64,000 bases of DNA from CAWCLK01 sp963796225 (GTDB lineage Bacteria; Actinomycetota; Nitriliruptoria; Nitriliruptorales; Nitriliruptoraceae), in assembly GCA_963796225.1 (NCBI GenBank), contig CAWCLK010000036.1:1-64000 (forward strand). The letters run 5' to 3'. Both the position numbers and the translations under genes were made by a program. Under the pieces are notes generated by a model. It had not been told where the DNA came from. It made no database searches and saw only the letters and a program-made list of their open reading frames with translations. Of this stretch, positions 9,349 through 16,183 are shown piece after piece (within the stretch, counting starts at the first letter, position 1; every line of letters begins with the position of its first letter).

Positions 9349-9380
9349 CACTGCGATGGCATCGTGGCACCATTGCAGTG
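9349..9380. promoter_or_regulatory. Probable operator of the AbrB/PIN module
   Basis: An imperfect 11-bp inverted repeat, CACTGCGATGG (9349-9359) and CCATTGCAGTG (9370-9380), 10 of 11 pairs matching with a 10-base spacer. It ends 21 bases before the antitoxin start. Type II antitoxins usually repress their own promoter by binding such repeats. The 230 bases between the glycosylase and the antitoxin hold nothing else I can name. Confidence 0.55.
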
Positions 9381-9401
9381 GTGGACGAGGAGGAGGATCC
9401 C

Positions 9402-9656
9402 GTGACCGTCACCGTGAAGGTGGACGCCCAGGGTCGCGTCGTCATTCCGCAGGCGGAGCGCGAGCGGCTGGGCCTGCCCGATGGTGGAGCGCTCGAGCTG
9501 GTCTCGACGCCCGAGGGCGTGCTGCTGGAGCGGCGACGTCAGGCAACCGTCACGACCGGCCAGGACGGAGTGCCGCTCGTGTCACTGGATGACGGCCGCA
9601 GGGTGAGCAACACCGACGCGACCCATGCCATCCACGCCCAGCGGGACGACCGGTGA
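9402..9656 (+). CDS. AbrB/SpoVT-type antitoxin
   Basis: An 84-residue protein with an AbrB/MazE swapped-hairpin DNA-binding domain at residues 1-45 (VTVTVKVDAQGRVVIPQAER, GLPDGGALELV). The GTG at 9402 has GAGGAGGAGG just upstream; the earlier ATG at 9345 falls inside the operator and is less likely. Its last four bases overlap the start of the PIN toxin gene, the usual toxin-antitoxin arrangement. The C-terminal half, less conserved, should wrap the toxin. Confidence 0.87.
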   Translation: MTVTVKVDAQGRVVIPQAERERLGLPDGGALELVSTPEGVLLERRRQATVTTGQDGVPLVSLDDGRRVSNTDATHAIHAQRDDR

Positions 9657-10063
9657 TCGACACCTCGGTCATGGTGGCCGGTCTGGTCACCAACCACGAG
9701 TTCCACGAGATCGCTCGCCCCCACGTGGCCGCGGCGGCTGGCGGCCGAGTGCCTGGGATCGTCCTCGCTGAGACGTGGGCGGCCTTGCGCCGTGCGCCCT
9801 GGAACCTCGATGCGCGGACCGTCGAAGCCGCGCTGGTTCCCTGGGGAGACGAGGACCGCATCGCGGCAACACCCGCGTCGGCCTACGCCGAGGTCCTACG
9901 CACCGGCCGGTCCTTGAACCTCGGCGGGAACGTGCACGACCTGCTCATCGCCCTGACCTGCCGGGACCACGGCCTTCCGTTGGTCACCCTCGACCGACGC
10001 CAGTCGACCCTGGCAGCGGAACTTGCCGGTCTGGACTCCAAGCTCCTTCTGCCCACCGGGTAG
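9653..10063 (+). CDS. vapC: PIN-domain toxin, VapC family
   Basis: A 136-residue PIN-domain ribonuclease. The acidic metal-binding residues are visible in MIDTSV (N-terminal Asp), LAETWAAL (Glu), NVHDLLIA (Asp) and LVTLDRR (Asp). VapC toxins cleave tRNA or rRNA when freed from the antitoxin. It starts with a GTG that overlaps the antitoxin stop (GTGA). The partner is AbrB-type, which is common for VapB. No terminator is obvious before the convergent DUF6429 gene. Confidence 0.9.
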   Translation: MIDTSVMVAGLVTNHEFHEIARPHVAAAAGGRVPGIVLAETWAALRRAPWNLDARTVEAALVPWGDEDRIAATPASAYAEVLRTGRSLNLGGNVHDLLIALTCRDHGLPLVTLDRRQSTLAAELAGLDSKLLLPTG

Positions 10064-10120
10064 CTTCGTTACATGACGGCGGTGCAGCCGCGGCGCGGGG
10101 GCAACGCGGCGGGTCCGACA

Positions 10121-10369
10121 TCAGCGGGCGTCCGCGTCCTCGACGCCGAACATCTTCATGAAGAGCTGCTCGGCAAGCTGAGCGCCCTCGTCGGTCAGGG
10201 GCACGGACTTGGCCTTGGACTTGGGGTCGCCGATGAGCCCACGTTCGTGGAGCCCGTCGGTGGCCTCCCAGGGGAAGCTCTTCCACGCCCGCCATCCGAA
10301 GCTGTCCTGGTGCGCGTTCAGGTGCATGAGCGCCAGGACGGCGTCCTCCACACGACGCTGGTCGAACAT
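10121..10369 (-). CDS. DUF6429 family protein
   Basis: An 82-residue protein whose sequence (EDAVLALMHL, RAWKSFPWEATDGLHERGLI, KAKSVPLTDEG) matches the DUF6429 family of small uncharacterised proteins, often found near mobile elements. It begins at ATG 10369 with GAGGGAG upstream and runs convergent to vapC. The C-terminal half looks like a short winged-helix fragment. Function unknown. Confidence 0.75.
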   Translation of the reverse strand: MFDQRRVEDAVLALMHLNAHQDSFGWRAWKSFPWEATDGLHERGLIGDPKSKAKSVPLTDEGAQLAEQLFMKMFGVEDADAR

Positions 10370-10444
10370 GGCTCCCTCGTTGCTCGTTCCGATGGGCAGG
10401 CTAGAACGGAAGGCGTCACCCTTCGCCCGGACGAGGGAGCTCGG

Positions 10445-10495
10445 TCAGGAGCTGAGCCTCGGCGTCGTGATGAGACGGGTCTCGGTGACGGCCAT
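10445..10495 (-). CDS. Possible 16-residue peptide with strong ribosome binding site
   Basis: An ATG at 10495 preceded by TAGGAGGAGA opens a frame of only 16 codons before a stop at 10445. The strong Shine-Dalgarno suggests translation, either of a leader peptide or of a gene truncated when the island rearranged. I recognise no family. It lies inside the otherwise gene-free 10370-10729 gap, next to an 18-bp palindrome. Confidence 0.3.
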   Translation of the reverse strand: MAVTETRLITTPRLSS

Positions 10496-10515
10496 CGCCT
10501 CTCCTCCTAGTCAAG

Positions 10516-10533
10516 GCGCTTCCGCGGAAGCGC
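10516..10533. repeat. 18-bp perfect palindrome
   Basis: GCGCTTCCGCGGAAGCGC reads the same on both strands. Its core TTCCGCGGAAGCG recurs at about 11054-11066, so two copies bracket the integrase remnant. Possible recombination or binding site; not proven. Confidence 0.5.
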
Positions 10534-10581
10534 GCTCGCCGCCACCGTGGCGACGCGGTGTCCATCACCGTCCACACCGCA

Positions 10582-10667
10582 CTCACAGCCATCTCACAGC
10601 ACGCTGTGAGTCGAGAGGCGCGATCGGCGGTCGCTCACAGGCCGCTGTGAGCGGAGTTGTCCACAAC
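10582..10667. repeat. CTCACAGC inverted-repeat array with DnaA-box-like site
   Basis: CTCACAGC occurs at 10582-10589 and 10593-10600, its complement GCTGTGAG at 10603-10610, then GCTCACAG at 10633-10640 and CTGTGAGC at 10645-10652. This makes two hairpin-like operators and one half site in 71 bases. Directly after, GTTGTCCACAAC at 10656-10667 includes TTGTCCACA, the GC-rich actinobacterial form of a DnaA box. It lies upstream of the broken integrase and may be its former control or replication region. Confidence 0.6.
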
Positions 10668-10729
10668 CTCGCGGAACGGAGCATGGTCATCGTCGCCGTG
10701 TCGCCGTACGACCTCGGATGGAGGTCGCG

Positions 10730-11080
10730 ATGGCTGGTCGACGTGGGCACGGTGAGGGGTCGGTGTTCCGCAGGGATGCCGACGGGAAGTGGCTCGCCGT
10801 ACTCGAGCTCGGCCGCGACCCCCGAACGGGACGCCGGATCCGCAGGACCCGTCACGGCCCCGACACGTCGCGAAGTGGACCCGGCGCTGGTTGGAGCACG
10901 TCGCCTACCGGCGGGACGTCACTGCCAACGCCTTCTCGACGAGGGGCTCGCGCCCTCCTCCGTCGCGAAGGTGGTCCAGCTCCTCCGGATGATGCTCGAC
11001 CACGCGTCCGCGAGGGAGCGATCGTGACAAACCCCGTCGCGCGGGCCCAGGTTCCGCGGAAGCGGCTGACGATCAGCTGA
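10730..11080 (+). pseudogene. Tyrosine recombinase (integrase) remnant
   Basis: From ATG 10730 (SD GGAGG) the product begins MAGRRGHGEGSVFRRDADGK, typical of the N-terminal arm-binding domain of phage-type integrases. Pieces of the core-binding domain follow in other frames: VAKWTRRWLEHVA, then LLDEGLAPSSVAKVVQLLRM and TNPVARAQVPRKR. Only about 350 bases remain, the frame changes at least twice, and the whole catalytic domain with its R-H-R-Y residues is missing. Unlike the one-base breaks elsewhere, this is real decay. It indicates that the 9.3-12.7 kb region arrived as, or next to, an integrated element. Confidence 0.8.
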
Positions 11081-11309
11081 TGAGTTCGTCGAAGACCCGC
11101 TCGCCGGGATGCACGTCACCGGCTTCGATCGCCTCCAGCCCCTCCGCGACCTTCGCCCGGACAGCTTCACGAGCACGCTCGCGGTCCGCATCGCGATGGG
11201 CCAGCAGGAGGAGGGCCTCGGAGATCACGTCGGTGCGCGATCCGTACGTGCCGTCACGGACCCATGCGTCGATAACGTCAACCAGGCCATCAGGCAGGGA
11301 CACGTCCAT
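11073..11309 (-). CDS. Ribbon-helix-helix antitoxin-like protein (ParD type)
   Basis: A 78-residue protein with an N-terminal ribbon-helix-helix domain (MDVSLPDGLVDVIDAWV, SRTDVISEALLLL) and a charged C-terminal tail (GDVHPGERVFDEL), like ParD antitoxins. It starts 11 bases after the hicB stop; AGGAGG lies six bases before the second of two ATG codons, which I chose. A GTG at 11324 overlapping the hicB stop is an alternative. There is no ParE toxin beside it, so it is an orphan or serves the hicAB operon. Its 3' end overlaps the integrase remnant. Confidence 0.8.
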   Translation of the reverse strand: MDVSLPDGLVDVIDAWVRDGTYGSRTDVISEALLLLAHRDADRERAREAVRAKVAEGLEAIEAGDVHPGERVFDELIS

Positions 11310-11320
11310 CATCGACCTCC

Positions 11321-11734
11321 TCACGCGCTCTGCTTGACCAACTGGGCCACGCGCTGGTGAGAGATGCCCAGGAAGCGTGCGGCGTCGCGGTAGGTCATGC
11401 CTTGGTCCTCGACCAGGCGGACCGCGAGCGACCGCTGGCGGTCCAGGACCGATGTCTGCTGCGCCTCGAGCTCGTCACGCTGCCGACGGAACTGGGCGAG
11501 TTCGCGGGAAACCGACGTGGGCAGGTCGACATCGAGCTCGACCTGGACGGCGTCGGCGTCGGTGTGCAGCCAGAGGGCGAGAGCGTCCCGCGCCAGGTCC
11601 TCGAGCTCGGCCAGTGAGCGCGCGAAGGTGTGGACGCGGTCATCGTCCACCCACTCCGCGAGCCAGACCCGCGGGTCCTCTTCGTCGCGAGTGACGCGGA
11701 AGCGGTGGACCGCGGTGGTCGTATCAGTGCTCAT
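11321..11734 (-). CDS. hicB: HicB-like antitoxin with C-terminal helix-turn-helix
   Basis: A 137-residue protein. Residues about 10-55 (VWLAEWVDDDRVHTFARSLAELEDLA) form the partial RNase-H-like HicB fold that blocks HicA; a coiled-coil linker follows, and the last 25 residues, MTYRDAARFLGISHQRVAQL, are a helix-turn-helix for autoregulation. Its ATG at 11734 overlaps the hicA stop by four bases, so I use it instead of the upstream ATG at 11761. Toxin first, antitoxin second is the normal order for hicAB. Confidence 0.82.
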   Translation of the reverse strand: MSTDTTTAVHRFRVTRDEEDPRVWLAEWVDDDRVHTFARSLAELEDLARDALALWLHTDADAVQVELDVDLPTSVSRELAQFRRQRDELEAQQTSVLDRQRSLAVRLVEDQGMTYRDAARFLGISHQRVAQLVKQSA

Positions 11735-11931
11735 GGCATCCACTCCTGGTCGCCCAAGCACGGCCGTAGGTGGCGAGCGATGTTCCGGAGCGTCCCGCGC
11801 GGGACGTCACCGCCATGGATCGGGACGACGGTCTGGCAATCGGCGCACCGCACGATCAGGTGCGAGCCGCTCTGGCGGACCTCGACGCACCCGGACTTGC
11901 GGAGCTGTCGGCGAAGTTCACGTGGGGTCAT
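11731..11931 (-). CDS. hicA: HicA-like mRNA interferase toxin
   Basis: A 66-residue double-stranded RNA-binding-fold toxin: RELRRQLRKSGCVEVRQSG at the N-terminus and the catalytic histidine in GSHLIV. HicA cleaves mRNA and tmRNA when not bound by HicB. An extra pair of cysteines (RCADC) could bind zinc or form a disulphide and is not universal in the family. First gene of a three-gene unit. The 288 bases between this start and the mazE start at 12220 hold no gene; a TTGTCCACA site lies at 11987-11995 on the minus strand. Confidence 0.87.
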   Translation of the reverse strand: MTPRELRRQLRKSGCVEVRQSGSHLIVRCADCQTVVPIHGGDVPRGTLRNIARHLRPCLGDQEWMP

Positions 11932-12180
11932 GGTTCCACATGTCTACGCGCTTGACAATTGCCCGTCTAGCGGGGTTTACGCATCCTGTGGACAACGGAG
12001 ACCTCGGGGCCTGGCCGTCTACAGGCGTCCGTCGCTGTCCGCGGAAGCCGTCCCGTTGGCTGACGACTTGGCTGACTGGCGCCCCGCCCAGAACCAGGAG
12101 CTGACCGCTACGCCCCGCCTCAGGGTCTGACGGTGAACTCTCGGTCTGGAACGGTTCCGATCTTCAACCGACCCACGCCG

Positions 12181-12200
12181 CTGTTTACGAAACAGTTTAC
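12181..12200. promoter_or_regulatory. Probable mazEF operator
   Basis: CTGTTT and AAACAG form a perfect 6-bp inverted repeat around ACG (12181-12195), and GTTTACG is repeated directly at 12183 and 12195. It lies 20-40 bases before the antitoxin start in an unusually AT-rich stretch, which fits an autoregulated promoter. Confidence 0.45.
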
Positions 12201-12219
12201 GGCAACATACAATCTCGGC

Positions 12220-12417
12220 ATGTCCACCAGGAAGATGCTCCGCGTGTCCGAGCGCACCCACGCGGGCTTCAAGCGCGAGGCCGAACGCCGGGGCGAGACC
12301 ATCGACTCCGTCGCCTCGGCCGCACTCCGGGCGCTGCGCCAGAAGGAGATGGGCCGCCAGCTGGCCGAACCGCTGCGCGACGACGAGCAGGCCTGGCTCG
12401 ATGCTGACCTCGGGTGA
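12220..12417 (+). CDS. MazE-like ribbon-helix-helix antitoxin
   Basis: A 65-residue antitoxin. The N-terminal MSTRKMLRVSERTHAGFKRE is a ribbon-helix-helix start and the acidic tail DDEQAWLDADLG should bind the toxin. It begins at ATG 12220; the upstream codons from 12133 would run through the operator. Its last 17 bases overlap the toxin gene. It belongs to the third toxin-antitoxin module of the island. Confidence 0.8.
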   Translation: MSTRKMLRVSERTHAGFKREAERRGETIDSVASAALRALRQKEMGRQLAEPLRDDEQAWLDADLG

Positions 12418-12739
12418 GGTCGTCATCGCCGATCTCGGCGAGCCGGTCGGCCGCGAAGCAGGCTTCCCGCGTCCCGTGGTGGTCGTGACCGCCCAGGTGG
12501 TGCTCGCCCAGGGGCCCAACGTCGTTCATGTCGTGCCGGTGACCTCCACCCGTCGTGGGTTCCGGTCCGAGATCGACCTCGACCCAGACCCGGGCAACGG
12601 AATCTCCGAACCGTCGGCAGCACAGTGCCAGCACCTGCGCGCCGTCTCGACGAACCGTCTCGCAGAGCCGCTGGGCCACGTCGGCGCGGCCGCGCTGCTC
12701 CAGATCCGCGAAACGATCGCAGACCTGCTCGACCTCTGA
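12401..12739 (+). CDS. mazF: MazF/PemK endoribonuclease toxin
   Basis: A 112-residue MazF-type toxin. The SH3-like core is recognisable: GEVVIADLGEPVGREAGFPRPVVVV (the position of the conserved arginine-proline), then VHVVPVTSTRRGFRSE and QCQHLRAVSTNRL. MazF enzymes cut single-stranded mRNA or rRNA at short sequence motifs. It overlaps the antitoxin by 17 bases in another frame. Its 3' side, 12740-12894, holds no convincing gene and marks the right edge of the island. Confidence 0.9.
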   Translation: MLTSGEVVIADLGEPVGREAGFPRPVVVVTAQVVLAQGPNVVHVVPVTSTRRGFRSEIDLDPDPGNGISEPSAAQCQHLRAVSTNRLAEPLGHVGAAALLQIRETIADLLDL

Positions 12740-12894
12740 GCCGTGCGGGGTCCGGCGTTACGACGGCTCGTCCACCGTGCACATGAACTGACCGTCGGCC
12801 GTCGGCACCTTCCTCGGCGTGCCCGCAGGCTCGCCTGCGACCATCATGGCTCCAGCAGCCGACTGTTGATGCCAGGGGCAGCTCGCGGCGGCGA

Positions 12895-13191
12895 CTAGCG
12901 CCGCCTCGAGGACGCCCCGCCCCCACCCAGCGAGATCGTCAGCCCCAGCATGAACCCGCCGTCGTACCAGTTGCCGCTGTTGTGCACCTCGTAGAGGTTC
13001 ACCGTGTCGGTGAACAGCGAGATCACGAAGGTGACGGGGGCGATCGCCCCATGCCAGAGGCCGAGCCAGAAGCCGGCGCTGCCACCGGCCTCGGTGGCAG
13101 CGGTCCCGACCTCGGGGTTGGTGCCGGCAGCGCACGCGGTCAGGATCACCGCGAGCGCCGCCAGCGCCAGGACCTGCGTCGATCGCCTCAC
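12895..13191 (-). CDS. Small lipoprotein with membrane segment
   Basis: A 98-residue protein. It has a lipoprotein signal peptide (LTAC lipobox, cysteine at residue 20) and then a conserved stretch GFWLGLWHGAIAPVTFVISL and NLYEVHNSGNWYDGGFMLG with one membrane-spanning helix. Short proteins with this core occur widely in bacteria but have no known function. It starts at GTG 13191, overlapping the alcohol dehydrogenase stop (GTGA), so it is translated with that gene. The last residues after GGGGASS are basic. Confidence 0.8.
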   Translation of the reverse strand: MRRSTQVLALAALAVILTACAAGTNPEVGTAATEAGGSAGFWLGLWHGAIAPVTFVISLFTDTVNLYEVHNSGNWYDGGFMLGLTISLGGGGASSRRR

Positions 13192-14230
13192 GAGCGCGTC
13201 AGCACCACCTTGAGCGCCTTGGTCTCGGCCGCACGGCCGAAGACGTCGTAGGCCTCCATCATGTCATCAGGTCGAAGTGGTGGGTGATGAAGTGCCCGGG
13301 GTTGACCTGCCCGCTCTGGGCCAGGCGCAGCAGCGTCGGCGTCGAGAAGGTGTCGACCAGCCCGGTCGTGATGGTGATGTCGCGGATCCACTCGCGCTCG
13401 AGGTGCAGCGTGGCGGGCTCGCCGTGCACACCGATGTTGGCCACGTGGCCACCGGGGCGCACCAGCTCGACGGCCTGCTCGAAGGACGCCGGCACGCCGA
13501 CGGCCTCGATCGTGACGTCGGCACCGAGCCCGTCGGTGAGACCGCGGACGATCTCGCCGGCGTCCTCGCGGGTGCTGTTGACGAGCACGTCCGCCCCGAA
13601 CTGCTTGGCGGCGTCCAGCCGGGCGTCGGCGAGGTCGATGGCGACCACGTGGCTCGGGCTGTACAGCTTGGCGCCCATGATGGCGGCCAGGCCGATCGGG
13701 CCGGCTCCGACGACGGCGACGACGTCACCGGGCTGGACGTGGCCGTTGAGCACGCCGACCTCGTAGCCGGTCGGCAGGATGTCCGCGAGCATCAGGATCT
13801 GCTCGTCGCTGGCGCCGTCCGGGATGGGGTAGGTCGAGGTGTCGGCGAAGGGCACGCGGACGAGCTCGGCCTGCGTGCCGTCGATGAGGTGGCCGAGGAT
13901 CCAGCCGCCACCGCCGAGGCACTGGCCGTACCGACCCTCCCGGCAGTACCGGCAGGCGCCACAGGACGTGATGCAGGACACCAGGACCCGGTCGCCCACG
14001 GCGACGTTCTTCACGCCCGAACCGACGGCCTCGACCGTTCCGACGGCCTCGTGCCCCAGGATCCGCCCGTCGGTCACCGCGGGCACGTCACCCTTCATGA
14101 TGTGCAGGTCGGTGCCGCAGATGGTGACGGCGTCCACCCGCACGATGGCGTCGGTGTCGTCCTGGATGGTGGGGTCCGGGACCTCTTCCCAGGCCTTCTG
14201 GCCGGGACCGTGGTAGACGAGTGCGCGCAT
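13188..14230 (-). CDS. Zinc-dependent alcohol dehydrogenase, one frameshift near 13267
   Basis: A medium-chain dehydrogenase of about 347 residues. The catalytic zinc site CGTDLHIMKGD and GHEAVG lie near residues 37-62, four cysteines CGACRYCREGRYGQC bind the structural zinc, and VVGAGPIG is the NAD(P) motif. From ATG 14230 (SD GGAGGAGA) the frame runs to HHFDLMT and stops, but restoring one G near 13267 continues it as HFDLDDMMEAYDVFGRA...VVLTRS to a stop at 13188, which overlaps the next gene start. So one base is probably missing in this sequence. The substrate alcohol is unknown; an inverted repeat sits upstream. Confidence 0.88.
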
Positions 14231-14248
14231 GGGAATCTCCTCCCGACG

Positions 14249-14267
14249 CCCGGACACCGTGTCCGGG
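14249..14267. promoter_or_regulatory. Inverted repeat upstream of the alcohol dehydrogenase
   Basis: CCCGGACAC and GTGTCCGGG, 9-bp perfect arms around one base, end 18 bases before the ATG and just upstream of its ribosome binding site. It could be a repressor operator or a leader hairpin. Confidence 0.45.
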
Positions 14268-14360
14268 TCGTCCTGCGACTGTGTGCTCACGGCGCTGGCC
14301 GGGACAGGGCCCTTCGACTCCTGCCACTGGGTCCGGTGGCACTGCAGGGCCAACGGCGGC

Positions 14361-14395
14361 GGGCGATCGGCCTCCTCCCGAGCGGCCGATCGCCC
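14361..14395 (-). terminator. Terminator hairpin after the NTF2-like gene
   Basis: A 12-bp perfect stem, GGGCGATCGGCC and GGCCGATCGCCC with an 11-base loop, 10 bases after the stop of the gene at 14406-14801. Confidence 0.65.
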
Positions 14396-14405
14396 CGACG
14401 ACCCG

Positions 14406-14801
14406 TCAGGCGAAGAAGTCCTCCGGGATGGCGGTCTCGTCGACCGGCTGGATGAACGCCTCGGTCACGAGGCCCTCACGGTCGAAGTGGTAGAGGTGGA
14501 CGGCCTTGCCCGTGTGGACTCGGTCACCGCGCCGCATGACCTGGTCGACCATCACGCAGCCGTGCTCGTCGTCGGCGAGGATGCTGTGGACGGTGTTCTC
14601 GAAGGCGTCGGTCTCCTGCGGGATCGTGGCGAACATCTGGAAGATCTCGTCGACCCCCTCGTACGTGCCGTTGAACGGCGTGCGGCTCCCGTACGAGTGC
14701 CAGGTGATGTCCGGGTCCCAGAGCTCCCGGATGGTCTCGAGGTCGCCCTTGCTGAAGGCCTCGTACCCCCGTCGGAGGGTCTCGGCGTTGCGGTGTGCCA
14801 T
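14406..14801 (-). CDS. SnoaL/NTF2-like family protein
   Basis: A 131-residue single-domain protein with the cone-shaped NTF2-like fold: NAETLRRGYEAFSKGDLETIRELWDPDITWHSYG at the N-terminus and a long C-terminal sheet (CVMVDQVMRRGDRVHTGKAVHLYHFD). Members include polyketide cyclases and steroid isomerases, but many only bind small ligands. I use ATG 14801 with GGGAGC upstream. It stands alone, followed by a terminator. Confidence 0.85.
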   Translation of the reverse strand: MAHRNAETLRRGYEAFSKGDLETIRELWDPDITWHSYGSRTPFNGTYEGVDEIFQMFATIPQETDAFENTVHSILADDEHGCVMVDQVMRRGDRVHTGKAVHLYHFDREGLVTEAFIQPVDETAIPEDFFA

Positions 14802-14903
14802 GCGATGCTCCCGTCGCTGATGAACCATCCGACGATCCGCCCGCGCCCGGTCAGGGTCAACGACGTGGCGACCTGACAGCGCGGTGGCGGCCGATCGGCC
14901 CCG

Positions 14904-16115
14904 TCACCCGACCTCGGGAGCCGGGGCGAGCTCGTGCCGCGCGGAGGCCGTCAACCCCGCCCCGGCGGCCATCAGCACCCCGGCGGCGGCCCAGGCCAGC
15001 CCGAAGGACCCGGCGTCGACCAGCGCCCCGAAGGCCAGCGGCGCCAGCGCCCCGCCCGTGCCCAGTCCGGTGAGCACGACCCCGGCAGCGGCCGCCGGGG
15101 TGGCCGGGTTGGCACGCACGACGGCCAGGAACGCCAGGCCGGTCCATCCCCACCCGGCGCCGATGGCGACGACTGCCGCCGGGACCGACAGCGGCAGGCC
15201 ACCCCCGAGGGCCAGGCCGGCCAGGCCCAGTGCCCCGAGCACCTGCAGGGCGACGATCGTGCGCACCGGGGCGACGTGGGGACGATCGGCCCGCCAGCCG
15301 ACGACCAGCCGCGTCCCGATGCCGGCGAGGCTGGCCACGGACAGGACGGTCCCGGCCACCCCCGTGCCGATGCCGTCGGCCACGAGGCCGCCGACGAGGA
15401 AGGTGGCGGTGGCCGTCGCCGCCCCGGTCCCGAGCCCCGCCCCGATCGCGAACCGCACCACGCCCGCGGTCGCGACCCGCGTCCCGCCGGCGTCGTCGGG
15501 CGCCGCCGCCCCGACGTCGGACCGGAACCGCGCGGGGCGCGGGAGCGTGAGCGCCACCACCACGGCCACGCCGGCTGCCCCCGCGAAGCTCGCGCGCCAT
15601 CCGAACAGCGAGGCGACCGTGGGCAGGGACAGCCCCGCGAGCATCGAGGCGGCCGGGATGCTGGCCTCCTTGATCCCGAAGGCCGCCCCCTGCCGTGTCG
15701 GCGGGACGCGGTCGGCGAACGCCCGGGCCGCGCCGGTGTCGACCAGCGCCACCGCGACGCCGCCGACCGTCATCGGGACGACCAGGCTCCACCACCCGTC
15801 GGCGGCCAGCGCGACGGTGGCGGCGACCAGGCCCGCGATCGACACGCCGATGCGCAGGGCGAGCCCCGCCCCGACCCGCTCGACGGTCCGCCCCGCGGGC
15901 GTGGCCACGACGGCCGAGCAGAGGAACAGCGCCGTCGCGGCCCCACCGATCGCCGTCTCGGACAGGCCGAGCTCCGCTCCGATCGTGGTGCCCAGCGCCC
16001 CGACCAGGAACACCGGCAGCACGGCCGTCGTGAGGGCGGCCGCCCCCGCGAGGGTGGCACGACGCGGCGTCGTCCCGTCGAGGACCGCGATCATCGTCGG
16101 CCGCGGGTTGCTCAT
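14904..16115 (-). CDS. MFS transporter
   Basis: A 403-residue permease with about twelve hydrophobic segments and the arrangement of the major facilitator superfamily (AGRTVERVGAG loop after the second segment, a RQGAAFGIKEASIPAASML segment at mid-length). The substrate is unknown; drug or metabolite export or uptake is possible. The ATG at 16115 gives a short cytoplasmic tail; an alternative ATG lies seven codons further in. It is followed after 102 bases by the NTF2-like gene on the same strand. Confidence 0.87.
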   Translation of the reverse strand: MSNPRPTMIAVLDGTTPRRATLAGAAALTTAVLPVFLVGALGTTIGAELGLSETAIGGAATALFLCSAVVATPAGRTVERVGAGLALRIGVSIAGLVAATVALAADGWWSLVVPMTVGGVAVALVDTGAARAFADRVPPTRQGAAFGIKEASIPAASMLAGLSLPTVASLFGWRASFAGAAGVAVVVALTLPRPARFRSDVGAAAPDDAGGTRVATAGVVRFAIGAGLGTGAATATATFLVGGLVADGIGTGVAGTVLSVASLAGIGTRLVVGWRADRPHVAPVRTIVALQVLGALGLAGLALGGGLPLSVPAAVVAIGAGWGWTGLAFLAVVRANPATPAAAAGVVLTGLGTGGALAPLAFGALVDAGSFGLAWAAAGVLMAAGAGLTASARHELAPAPEVG

Positions 16116-16183
16116 CGACGGGCTCGGCAGTCGCGGTGATCTCCCCGATCGGGTCCAGGCCGGGCCGAGCCTAGGAACGGACC

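Noticed and set aside
10657..11995. Chromosomal replication origin from two DnaA-box-like sites
   Set aside because: Only two boxes are seen and dnaA, dnaN or recF are absent; an element origin is possible but the main origin is not.
12758..12847. 29-codon frame on the minus strand (ending TAA at 12758)
   Set aside because: There is no ribosome binding site and no conserved sequence; it lies in the gap after mazF.
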